Source of the DNA: Gemmatimonadota bacterium
GTDB taxonomy: Bacteria; Gemmatimonadota; Gemmatimonadetes; Gemmatimonadales; GWC2-71-9
Reading direction: 5' to 3'
Assembly (NCBI GenBank): GCA_016199245.1
Contig: JACQHC010000130.1
Span: 1 to 47,771 of the forward strand
DNA: 47,771 bases
Positions 23,535 to 30,823 of the stretch are shown here, piece after piece. The notes beneath the pieces were generated by a model. It was not told where the DNA came from and ran no database searches. It saw only the letters and a program-made list of their open reading frames with translations. The translations under genes and the position numbers were made by a program. Numbering within the stretch: position 1 is the stretch's first letter; every line of letters starts with the position of its first letter.

Positions 23535-26042
23535 TTGGGATCGTCGCGGCGTGAGAAGCTGGTCGAGACGATTGCAAGGGAAGAAGCGAAGCTCGCCCGG
23601 CTCGACGCTGAGCGGTCCGAAAAGGGCAAGCGCCTTGCCGCACTCCGCTCGGAGCTGACGTCGCTGTGCACGGAAAGCGGGATGCACGGGCAACCGCCCG
23701 CGGCGCCGCAAGTCCAAGTGCCGCGGACGCCTGCCGAGAAGGTGAAGCTGTTCCGGTCGCTGTTCCGCGGCCGCGAGGACGTCTTCCCTACACGCTTCGT
23801 GAGCAAGAAGACTGGGAAACCGGGGTATGCACCTGCGTGTCGCAACAAGTTCGTGCGCGGCGTGTGCGGATTGCCGGCGGTCAAGTGCGGTGAGTGCCCC
23901 AACCAGGCGTTCCTTCCCGTGGATGACCGGGCCGTTGCGGATCACCTCCGCGGGCGGCACGTGATGGGCGTGTACCCGCTGCTTAAGGACGAAGCCTGTT
24001 GGTTCCTTGCGATCGACTTCGACAAGGCCAGCTGGAAGGGCGACGTGTTGGCGTTCATGGCCACGTGTCGGTTGACAGGTGTGCCCGTCGCGGTGGAGCG
24101 GTCGCGCTCGGGCAGCGGCGGGCACGCCTGGGTTTTCTTCGCGTCCCAGGTGCCGGCAAGCGCAGCTCGCAAGATGGGTTGCTTCCTCATCACCGAAACG
24201 ATGGCTCGCCACCACGAGCTCGGGATGGAGTCGTATGACCGCCTGTTCCCGAACCAAGACACCGTGCCGCGCGGCGGTTTTGGGAACCTGATCGCCTTGC
24301 CGCTTCAGGGCGACGCGCGTGCCCGAGGCAACACGGTCTTTCTGGACGACGAGCTTGAGCCGTACCCGGATCAGTGGGCGTTCCTCGCGTCCGTCGGCCG
24401 GATGGATCCCGCCGCAGTCGAGGCCATGGCCCGTGAAGCGACGCGCAAGGGCCAGGTCCTGGGCCTGCCGGACGACGAGTCGCTGGACGAAGGGGGCCGG
24501 GCGCCGTGGGATCGCGCGCCGTCGGGGCGGTCGCAGAGGATCGTCATCACCGATCCGCTGCCGAGGGAGGTCCGCGCGGTGCTCGCGCAGCGACTGTACA
24601 TCGAGCGCGATGGTCTCCCGCCAGCGCTGATCAATCAGATCAAGCGCCTCGCGGCCTTCCAAAACCCCGAGTTCTACGCCAGGCAGGGCATGCGGCTTTC
24701 AACGGCCCTGACGCCGCGTGTGATCAGCTGCGCCGAGGAGCTGCCGGGCCATATCGCGCTGCCGCGTGGTTGTCGGGATGCGCTCCAGGCGCTTCTCCAG
24801 CAACACGGCGTGGCCCTCCAGCTGGACGATCGGCGCTACGAGGGCGAGCCGGCACCATTCCGGTTCGACGGCGATCTGACTGCACTCCAGAAGAAGGCGA
24901 CACGCGCCGTTCTCCGGCACGACATCGGTGTGGTCGTGGCGCCACCCGGAGTCGGCAAGACGGTGCTCGGTACGCGTTTGGTGGCGGCGCGCGGCCGGCG
25001 CACCCTGATACTCGTGCACCGGAGGCCACTCCTTGAGCAGTGGGTCGCGCAGCTCTCGATGTTCATTGGGATCGACGACAAGGACATTGGCCGGATCGGC
25101 GGCGGCAAGCGCAAGCCCAACGGTCGGCTAGACGTCGCCATGATCCAGAGCCTGGTTCGAAAGGGAACGGCCAATGACCTCGTAGCCGAGTACGGCCACG
25201 TCATCGTGGACGAGTGTCACCATGTGCCGGCGGTGTCGTTCGAGCGCGTGCTCTCTGAAGTGAAGGCCCGGTACGTCGTCGGGCTCACGGCGACCCGCCA
25301 ACGACGGGACGGGCACCATCCCATTATCGAGATGCAGCTTGGGCCCGTTCGTTTCTCGGTAGATGCCATGAGTCCGTCGGCGAGGCGGCCGTTCGAGCAC
25401 AACCTTGTCGTTCGTCACACGGGCTTCCAGTTGGCGGGCGGCATGGGCGACGGCAGGATCCAACAGGTCTACCGCTTACTCGCGATGGACGAGTCCCGCA
25501 ACCAGATGATCCTGAACGACGTGGTTCGGGCAATCAAGGACCGCAGGTTCCCGATCATCCTGACGGAGAGGCGGGACCACCTAGAGTACCTCGCCGAGCG
25601 GCTGCGAGGAGCCGTGCGACACCTCGTCGTCCTTCACGGCGGAAGTCCGAACAGGCGGCGGCCCTCCGCGACCACGCTAACCGACGTGCTAGACGGCGAG
25701 GAGTTTCTCGTGCTCGCGACCGGCCGTTACGCCGGCGAAGGATTCGACGACGCGCGGCTCGACACGCTGTTCCTCGCCATGCCCATCTCGTGGAAGGGGA
25801 CGCTCATCCAGTACGCCGGGCGCCTGCAGCGAGTGCATCCCCGCAAGAGCGAGGTGCGCATCTTCGACTACGTGGACCGGGAGGTGCCGGTGCTCCGGCG
25901 CATGTTCGAGAAGCGCCTGCGGACGTATCGGGCGATCGGCTACGCCCGAGGCTCCGCGCGGCTCGGCAACGGGGAGCTGGTCGAAGAACCAGCGTTCGCG
26001 GCCGAGCAGAAGTTGTTGCACCTCTCAGAGGGGGAAGTCTAA
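23535..26042 (+). CDS. TOTE-type archaeo-eukaryotic primase fused to SF2 helicase
   Basis: 835 aa, TTG start. Order: coiled coil (residues ~5-48), a four-cysteine zinc cluster (Cys102, 111, 118, 121), an archaeo-eukaryotic primase (AEP) domain with the catalytic FLAIDFDKASW (Asp161, Asp163), the RSRSGSGGHAWVFF motif (His197) and the NLIALPLQ segment, then an SF2 helicase with Walker A APPGVGKT (Lys475), DECH (559-562), motif III GLTATRQ (583-589), and motif VI QYAGRLQR (759-766). This is the architecture of the primase-helicase of TOTE conflict systems, which are thought to act against invasive DNA or as mobile conflict modules. A small partner gene is coupled by TAATG. The upstream amidase stop is 10 bases away. 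Confidence 0.88.
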   Translation: MGSSRREKLVETIAREEAKLARLDAERSEKGKRLAALRSELTSLCTESGMHGQPPAAPQVQVPRTPAEKVKLFRSLFRGREDVFPTRFVSKKTGKPGYAPACRNKFVRGVCGLPAVKCGECPNQAFLPVDDRAVADHLRGRHVMGVYPLLKDEACWFLAIDFDKASWKGDVLAFMATCRLTGVPVAVERSRSGSGGHAWVFFASQVPASAARKMGCFLITETMARHHELGMESYDRLFPNQDTVPRGGFGNLIALPLQGDARARGNTVFLDDELEPYPDQWAFLASVGRMDPAAVEAMAREATRKGQVLGLPDDESLDEGGRAPWDRAPSGRSQRIVITDPLPREVRAVLAQRLYIERDGLPPALINQIKRLAAFQNPEFYARQGMRLSTALTPRVISCAEELPGHIALPRGCRDALQALLQQHGVALQLDDRRYEGEPAPFRFDGDLTALQKKATRAVLRHDIGVVVAPPGVGKTVLGTRLVAARGRRTLILVHRRPLLEQWVAQLSMFIGIDDKDIGRIGGGKRKPNGRLDVAMIQSLVRKGTANDLVAEYGHVIVDECHHVPAVSFERVLSEVKARYVVGLTATRQRRDGHHPIIEMQLGPVRFSVDAMSPSARRPFEHNLVVRHTGFQLAGGMGDGRIQQVYRLLAMDESRNQMILNDVVRAIKDRRFPIILTERRDHLEYLAERLRGAVRHLVVLHGGSPNRRRPSATTLTDVLDGEEFLVLATGRYAGEGFDDARLDTLFLAMPISWKGTLIQYAGRLQRVHPRKSEVRIFDYVDREVPVLRRMFEKRLRTYRAIGYARGSARLGNGELVEEPAFAAEQKLLHLSEGEV

Positions 26043-26437
26043 TGGTGGCTCAACGAGCCCTCCGGGGCGGAAGAAGGCGACTTGCGTCAGAAGCGACCGC
26101 CCGGCGGTGGCCTCCCACCAAGCGCCAACTGGAGGGTCTGATCGCCGAGGCCCTTGTGGACGCCTACGGCGAGTTCGAGCAGCGTGGGGGGCATTTCGCG
26201 ATGCTCGAGGAGCACCTGGCGGTGCCCTTCGAGACGCAGGTGCTCGGCGTGCCAGTCACGGTCGAGCGGATTGACCTCACCAGATCGGATGAGATCGTCG
26301 CTCTTTGCCGGCGCGGCAAGACTCGACAAGCAATTTCGATTCTCTACCTGCCGCTCCCCGAGCCGCCGCCCGCGGGAGCCGAGTGGATTGAGGCGTACCG
26401 ACATTGGGCGCGGGGCTGGTGGGTCGCCAGGACGTGA
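26042..26437 (+). CDS. Small TOTE-associated protein, calcium-binding-protein-like fold
   Basis: 131 aa. The ATG overlaps the primase-helicase stop (TAATG), so translation is coupled. The core LIAEALVDAYGEFEQRGGHF, MLEEHLAVPFETQVLGVPVT and the C-terminal WIEAYRHWARGWW resemble small proteins often annotated as calcium-binding, which have the pattern D-YGE-EQ---w---LEe-l-fPF. The N-terminus is Arg-rich. Biochemical role is unknown; position argues that it acts with the primase-helicase. Confidence 0.75.
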   Translation: MVAQRALRGGRRRLASEATARRWPPTKRQLEGLIAEALVDAYGEFEQRGGHFAMLEEHLAVPFETQVLGVPVTVERIDLTRSDEIVALCRRGKTRQAISILYLPLPEPPPAGAEWIEAYRHWARGWWVART

Positions 26438-26865
26438 TGAGCGAAGATTGGCACCACGCGCGGCGGTGTTCGCCGCGGTGGAAACGGCTCACCACTTCCT
26501 TGCCGGCCCAACGGTTCGGACTGTAGCGTCCTTGACACCTTCTTCGGCCTTCAGGCGCGATAGCGAGCGTGCAGCTCGTCCACCGCCTTCTTCAGTGGTC
26601 GGAAGCGCCCCACCTTCGCCGGCGAGCAGCCGCTGGAGATGGACACCTAGGTGGTGACCTGAGAAGCGTCATTCGGAACTCCGGCGCCTGGTGTTCCGGA
26701 AGGCAGTCGGAGCCGTGGCGGCATGCTATGTTATGCGCCTCCGTGCGAGAACTCGGTTTGCGTCCCAAGGCCACGCCGATGCATACTTCCCAGTCACGAG
26801 TGGCCGAACCGGTCCCGGGCGACTCAATTCAAGCGCCCGCATTGGCCTGAGAGGGCACGACCAAC
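26438..26865. other. 428-base stretch without a clear gene
   Basis: This lies between the TOTE partner and the TIGR04255 module. On the minus strand, 26551-26647 reads from a GTG through GCSPAKVGRFRPLKKAVDEL to a stop, 31 residues, which looks like the end of a lost gene. A GTTATGC at 26730 resembles an integron R' box but has no complementary partner. I see no RNA gene and no convincing promoter. It is best read as decayed DNA separating two modules. Confidence 0.45.
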
Positions 26866-27612
26866 GTGGCGCGAGTTAGGCACCTGAGCAGGGCGCCGAT
26901 TACGGAAGCGCTCATCGACCTTCGTGCAGGGCTTCCCGAGAATTTTTCCGTTGAACGGCTCGCCGAGGTCCGCGATTCGATCTCGGCTAGGTATCCAATC
27001 GTTGAGGAACAGCGCCTCTTCAAGACGACGCTCGAATTCCAGCCATCTCGTCAGGCCTCCCCTGCGAACTCTGAACTTGGCCTCAACGGGTACCTGTTTA
27101 AGTCAGGTGACCGCTTGACCGTGGCTCAGTTTCGCCGGGACGGCTTTACGTTGAATCGTCTCAAGCCATATACGAGCTGGGGAGAACTGTATCCCGAGGC
27201 ACGAACTCTCTGGGGTCGCTACGCCGACGTGGCCGGAATCCAAGACTTCACCCGGCTTGCCACGCGGTTCATCAACCACCTGAAGGTGCCGGCGGCACCA
27301 GTGCCGGACTTCGAACGGTATTTGACGAGCATTCCGGCGCCTCCGGGTACACCGCAAACGCGTGATGGGTTCTTGAGCCGGGTGGAGTCTCGGGACCCCA
27401 CAACCGATCTGCGCGCGATCGTCACTCAGGCCACTGAACCCGCCGCCGAGCCCGGCATGATGACGATCATTCTCGATATCGATGTGTACAAGCCGGGCAG
27501 TTTCAGATCTAACGATCCCGTGCTCGACGAGATCTTCGAAGCGCTGCATGTGATGAAGAACGCAATCTTCTTCGGCGCGATCACGGAGACCACCGCAGAG
27601 GAGTACGAGTGA
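26866..27612 (+). CDS. TIGR04255 family protein
   Basis: 248 aa, GTG start. It begins with the family hallmark HLSRAPITEALIDLRAGLPE and continues with GYLFKSGDRLTVAQFRRDGF, TLNRLKPYTSWGELYPEARTL, FTRLATRFINHL and the C-terminal ILDIDVYKPGSFRSNDPVLD and LHVMKNAIFFGAITE. TIGR04255 proteins are sporadically distributed and of unknown function, often with small unknown partners. The stop overlaps the next gene's GTG start (GTGA). There is no signal peptide, so it is cytosolic. Confidence 0.88.
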   Translation: MARVRHLSRAPITEALIDLRAGLPENFSVERLAEVRDSISARYPIVEEQRLFKTTLEFQPSRQASPANSELGLNGYLFKSGDRLTVAQFRRDGFTLNRLKPYTSWGELYPEARTLWGRYADVAGIQDFTRLATRFINHLKVPAAPVPDFERYLTSIPAPPGTPQTRDGFLSRVESRDPTTDLRAIVTQATEPAAEPGMMTIILDIDVYKPGSFRSNDPVLDEIFEALHVMKNAIFFGAITETTAEEYE

Positions 27613-28112
27613 CGAGCATTGCGATTGCTCTGGAAGACATGGTTTGGTCCGTCGCGGATCACGGTCTGAGCGATGAAGCGTACCGTGTCCGGCGGCACGT
27701 CGTTGAGTTCCATCGCGAGTTGACCGCCGGGGTCAGCATAACGCCGCCCCACAGGGAGACCCTGCAGGCGGTCCAAGACACCATGGGGCATGCCATGCGG
27801 TCAGACTGGGACGGGTACGGAGCTCGACCCGTGTCGTTGGCTGCGTGTGTTCGGGCCCTTCGGTTCGTGTTCCTGCTTCCAACGACGCTGCCAACCCCCG
27901 ACGTGAGCGCCGATCCCAGTGGAAGGTTGCTCTTTGAATGGCGGGCAGGTCCGGGCCGCGCCTTCGTCGTGAGCGTAGGACCGAGCGACGTGATCCACTA
28001 TGCCGGACTGTTTGGCAGGAGCAAAGTACACGGCACCGAAGAGCTTGGCGATGAGCTTCCTTCAACGGTTCTGGCGAATCTTGGGAGGGCGCTCGGCAGA
28101 ATCGCGGCCTGA
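27609..28112 (+). CDS. Conserved hypothetical protein of the TIGR04255 module (gene 2)
   Basis: 167 aa, GTG start overlapping the TIGR04255 stop by 4 bases. No known domain is recognised. Visible features are a helical N-terminus with YRVRRHVVEFHREL, a central SDWDGYGARPV motif, and a beta-rich C-terminal part (SGRLLFEWRAGPGRAFVVSV, IHYAGLF, DELPSTVLANLGRAL). No membrane helix is visible. The WDGxGA motif followed by an EW-rich sheet gives a recognisable pattern seen in companions of TIGR04255 proteins as I recall them. The last 62 bases overlap gene 3. Confidence 0.8.
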   Translation: MTSIAIALEDMVWSVADHGLSDEAYRVRRHVVEFHRELTAGVSITPPHRETLQAVQDTMGHAMRSDWDGYGARPVSLAACVRALRFVFLLPTTLPTPDVSADPSGRLLFEWRAGPGRAFVVSVGPSDVIHYAGLFGRSKVHGTEELGDELPSTVLANLGRALGRIAA

Positions 28113-28515
28113 GTCTGCCGGCCTGCCTTGGCCGCCCGAGCCCCACGAGCCTCTCAGCCGGTACCTCCTAAGCACACGGGAGTTCAGCCGTTCCAAGCGG
28201 ATCGTCAGGGCAAGCGCATTCGTTCCCGGAGACGATGGCCGGAAGTCGGTGTTTCGGACGCTCGCCCTTGCCGAGGGCGCCATTTGGGCCCTGGGTGAGG
28301 AGGAGGTTGTCAGGCCGCCCTTCAGACTGCATGCGCGCGCCGACTTGTCAGTCCAAGCAATCATTGATGCCGGTGTCGGCATAGAGGCCGACCGGCCGCC
28401 GAGCCGACACGTGGATCTGGTGGGCTGGCCGACCGACGAATCCGCCTGCCTCTTGGCGGCAACACAGCTAGCTGATTCCGCCCAACTGCACTTGAACCCA
28501 TCGGTCTACCCGTAG
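28051..28515 (+). CDS. Conserved hypothetical protein of the TIGR04255 module (gene 3)
   Basis: 154 aa from ATG 28051; an earlier ATG at 28000 would lengthen the overlap with gene 2 to 113 bases. The sequence has LSRYLLSTREFSRSKRIVRA, SAFVPGDDGRKSVFRTLALA, GAIWALGEEEV, HARADLSVQAIIDAGVGIEA and PPSRHVDLVGWPTDES, ending AQLHLNPSVYP. This resembles conserved hypothetical proteins that have a sxF-RT-gLse-eIW-iGe motif. It shows no catalytic motif and no signal peptide. The extensive overlap with gene 2 suggests strict co-translation of the trio. Confidence 0.78.
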   Translation: MSFLQRFWRILGGRSAESRPESAGLPWPPEPHEPLSRYLLSTREFSRSKRIVRASAFVPGDDGRKSVFRTLALAEGAIWALGEEEVVRPPFRLHARADLSVQAIIDAGVGIEADRPPSRHVDLVGWPTDESACLLAATQLADSAQLHLNPSVYP

Positions 28516-28531
28516 CCGCACTGGCCGCGGT

Positions 28532-28699
28532 TCAATCCTCCAGCTTCCGCCGCGTCATACCGTTCACAGACTTGCCGCCAACCTTCACGTTGGCGACTGA
28601 TCGGCCGTAGCTATATCGAGCGACGGTTTCGATCAAGAACTCCTGACCCTCGATCAGGGCTCGCAATTGGATGAGAGTCTCTCGCTCGTGGCAGATCAC
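28532..28699 (-). CDS. Possible small protein, 55 aa
   Basis: A GTG-started frame bounded upstream by TAG, on the strand opposite the TIGR04255 module. It reads like a structured protein (ETLIQLRALIEGQEFLIETV, then SYGRSVANVKVGGKSVNGMT and RRKLED). No clear ribosome site was seen and no family recognised. It occupies the otherwise empty 339 bases between the module and the sigma-factor gene. It could be the remnant of a longer gene. Confidence 0.4.
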   Translation of the reverse strand: MICHERETLIQLRALIEGQEFLIETVARYSYGRSVANVKVGGKSVNGMTRRKLED

Positions 28700-28773
28700 G
28701 CCACTGCCCGGCTTCTAAGCAGATGCTCTCTAATCTTGGCCGCCCGTCTTCAATACCAATCACCGGGACAGTT

Positions 28774-28802
28774 TTCGACCCATGTGCCTTAGGTCATATA
28801 AT
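28774..28802 (+). promoter_or_regulatory. Putative promoter of the sigma-factor operon
   Basis: A perfect TATAAT at 28797-28802 lies 17 bases after TTCGAC (28774-28779), about 50 bases before the sigma-factor start. It is the best -10 match I noticed in the window. Assigned by eye. Confidence 0.45.
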
Positions 28803-28854
28803 CGATCCCCATCCGACACTCATTTTTCGACGGCCACTCGGCCGGCGCCACGGG

Positions 28855-29373
28855 ATGCTACCGATGGACCTGGAGGCGAAGCTCGCGGAGCATCACGGCG
28901 CCGCCTTTGGCTGGGCGTTGAGCTGCTGCCGCTGGGACCGGCATGACGCGGAGGACGTGTTGCAAGCCAGCTACGTGAAGATCTTGGACGGCCGCGCCCG
29001 ATTCGCTGGGATCTCCAGCTTTCGAACCTGGCTGTTCGGCGTCATTCGCCGGACCGCGGCGGAGCACCGGCGCCGGCGCGCGTTGCGCCGGTTCCTTCCT
29101 CTGAGCCGCGGTGAGCGGAGTCCGGATTCGAGGGGCGGGGAGTCCGGAGCCGAGCGGGCGCTGCTGCGATCAGAAGCGACCGAACGCCTCATCACGGCAC
29201 TGGGACTGCTGCCCGCGCGGCAGCGGCAGGTGCTTCATCTTGTGTTCTACCAGGATCTTACCATCGCCGCGGCGGCAGACGTGATGGGGATCTCATTGGG
29301 GACGGCGCGGACCCACTATGAGCGAGGGAAGCGGGGCCTGCGAGCGCAGCTGAAAGACCTGAGAGACGAATGA
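28855..29373 (+). CDS. ECF-type RNA polymerase sigma factor
   Basis: 172 aa from ATG 28855 (ATG 28864 also possible). Region 2 is seen as HHGAAFGWALSCCRWDRHDA and AEDVLQASYVKILDGRARF with SSFRTWLFGVIRRTAAEHRR; region 4 as LITALGLLPARQRQVLHLVF, QDLTIAAAADVMGISLGTAR and THYERGKRGLRAQL. Regions 1.1 and 3 are absent, as in ECF sigma factors. It probably controls an envelope-stress response, because the two following genes encode a membrane protein and an exported Spy-like protein. The stop overlaps the next start (ATGA). Confidence 0.9.
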   Translation: MLPMDLEAKLAEHHGAAFGWALSCCRWDRHDAEDVLQASYVKILDGRARFAGISSFRTWLFGVIRRTAAEHRRRRALRRFLPLSRGERSPDSRGGESGAERALLRSEATERLITALGLLPARQRQVLHLVFYQDLTIAAAADVMGISLGTARTHYERGKRGLRAQLKDLRDE

Positions 29374-29738
29374 CTCGCCAACCGAACGATGACGAACTTC
29401 GCGCGCGGTTCGCGGCGCTGCGACAGGAAGATTCAAGGTTGCTTCCACAGTTCCGGGGCGCACAGCAGGCGCTTGCGGCGACCCCGAGGCTCAGCCGCTG
29501 GGTCCCGGCAGCCGCGCTTGCGAGCGCGGCTGTGGCGGTGCTGTGGCTGGCCGGCCGCGATCGTGACACGAGTGACCGGCGAGGGCTCGACCTCGCCGCC
29601 ACCGTGTGGCGGGCGCCCACGGACTTCTTGCTCGAGACGCCGGGCCGCGATCTGCTGCGCCAGGTACCGGACGTCGGACACGTGAGCGTACCATCGCTGC
29701 CCAACGGGTTACCCGAAGAGAACAGAGGAAGTGGCTGA
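29370..29738 (+). CDS. Putative anti-sigma factor, single membrane helix
   Basis: 122 aa. The N-terminal ~40 residues are cytosolic and polar (DDELRARFAALRQEDSRLLP). One membrane helix follows at about 43-60 (WVPAAALASAAVAVLWLAG), then a periplasmic tail of ~60 residues. There is no zinc HxxxCxxC motif, so it is not a ZAS-type anti-sigma. The 4-base overlap with the sigma gene and the topology support the role, but sequence alone does not prove it. Confidence 0.65.
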   Translation: MTRQPNDDELRARFAALRQEDSRLLPQFRGAQQALAATPRLSRWVPAAALASAAVAVLWLAGRDRDTSDRRGLDLAATVWRAPTDFLLETPGRDLLRQVPDVGHVSVPSLPNGLPEENRGSG

Positions 29739-29757
29739 CCACGCGAGGAGATGACCG

Positions 29758-30192
29758 ATGAATCACCGTGTAGTCAATCTGGTGGCGCTGTCGCTGCTGT
29801 TGCCCGCGGTGGGAGCCGCCCAGAAGCCGCCACCGCCGGAGCCCGGGTTCTCCGAGCATCTGTTTCCGCCGGAGTTGGTGATGCAGCACCAGGCTCGGCT
29901 CGGCCTCACGCGCGAGCAGCGGGATGCCATCACCGGGGCCATCAAACATCTCCAGAACGCGGTGCTGGACCTGCAATGGCGCATGCAGGAGGAGACGCAA
30001 CGCATGTCCGAGTTGGTGGCGGGCCCGGCCGTCGACGCAACGGCGGCGCTGGCTCAGGTGGACCGGGTCCTGGAGGTCGAGCGCGAAGTCAAGCGGACCC
30101 ACTTGGAAGCGTTGATCAAGATCAAGAACGTGCTGAGCGCCGAACAGCAGGCGAGACTGCGCGAGCTTCGAGGGGGCCCACCAAGCCCCTAG
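29758..30192 (+). CDS. Exported Spy/CpxP-like periplasmic protein
   Basis: 144 aa with a signal peptide (residues 1-21, ending VGAAQ). The mature protein is helical, with an LGLTREQRDAITGAIKHLQN segment and a second helix AEQQARLRELR, the paired LTxxQ-type layout of Spy/CpxP and periplasmic heavy-metal sensors. Such proteins act as chaperones or metal-responsive regulators of envelope stress. It closes the sigma/anti-sigma operon 19 bases downstream of the anti-sigma gene, with GAGGAG upstream of its ATG. Confidence 0.77.
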   Translation: MNHRVVNLVALSLLLPAVGAAQKPPPPEPGFSEHLFPPELVMQHQARLGLTREQRDAITGAIKHLQNAVLDLQWRMQEETQRMSELVAGPAVDATAALAQVDRVLEVEREVKRTHLEALIKIKNVLSAEQQARLRELRGGPPSP

Positions 30193-30230
30193 CGAGCTTG
30201 CTTCGCTGATTCTGCCGGGAAGATGACGCG

Positions 30231-30779
30231 CTAGGGCCGCTGGTTATTCACCCGGATCCTGAGCGGCACGATGGTCGTTCCCCAATGCAGCCGCAGCGTG
30301 GCCGAGTCCGGCGCCACCACGGGGAAATAGAGCGCGAGGACCTCCATGTGCGCCCCCTGCTCGGGACGGACGGTGAGGCGCAAGGCATCGTGTTGCTCGC
30401 CGGGATAGGGCGTGTGAAACACATGCGCGGCCCGGCTGAAGATCACCGTCCACGGATCAGGGTCGGGCTGCGGAATCATCCAGAAGGAGTACTCGCCCGC
30501 CGCCAGCGGCTGGTCCTCCACGCTGACGTCCCGGCTCACCGCGATCATGGTCGCCGAGTCCGCGCCCGGATTCCAGATCCGGCCCCAGCGCACCACGCCG
30601 CCGAACAGCGTGCGACCGCGGGCAACCGGGCGATTGTAGATGATGGTGATGTCCGTGTACCCGACGCGCTGCGACACGGTGCCGTGCTGGCTGAACGGGA
30701 TGCCTTCCTGGGCCAGGCCGACGCGAGTAGCGGCAGCAGGCACCAGTAGGCAGCAAAAGAGGAGGGGACGAAGGAGCAT
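30231..30779 (-). CDS. Exported DUF2911 protein
   Basis: 182 aa from ATG 30779, giving a signal peptide (LLRPLLFCCLLVPAAATRVG). The DUF2911 pattern is clear: SQHGTVSQRVGYTDITIIYN, RPVARGRTLFGGVVRWGRIW, NPGADSATMIAVSRDVSV, LAAGEYSFWMIPQPDPDPW and the C-terminal LRLHWGTTIVPLRIRVN. The function of the family is unknown; it is common and exported in Bacteroidota and Gemmatimonadota. It is the last gene of a minus-strand run M28 peptidase, ATP-grasp, DUF2911, with about 44 bases before it. Confidence 0.88.
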   Translation of the reverse strand: MLLRPLLFCCLLVPAAATRVGLAQEGIPFSQHGTVSQRVGYTDITIIYNRPVARGRTLFGGVVRWGRIWNPGADSATMIAVSRDVSVEDQPLAAGEYSFWMIPQPDPDPWTVIFSRAAHVFHTPYPGEQHDALRLTVRPEQGAHMEVLALYFPVVAPDSATLRLHWGTTIVPLRIRVNNQRP

Positions 30780-30823
30780 CGGGCGTTCACCAAGGTGAAG
30801 TGTCACGGTCCAAACGGCGTCGA

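Noticed and set aside
26730-26879. GTTATGC at 26730 and GTTAGGC at 26873 as further attC R' boxes
   Set aside because: No complementary GCATAAC or GCCTAAC box and no pairing arms nearby; the second lies in the conserved coding start of the TIGR04255 gene.
28520-28545. GGTTCAATCC, resembling a tRNA T-loop
   Set aside because: The flanking bases do not form a 5-base-pair T-stem and no acceptor or anticodon arm can be drawn.
30193-30230. AGCGA / TCGCT hairpin between the Spy-like and DUF2911 genes as a terminator
   Set aside because: Five base pairs with a 7-base loop and no U-tract; too weak to claim.
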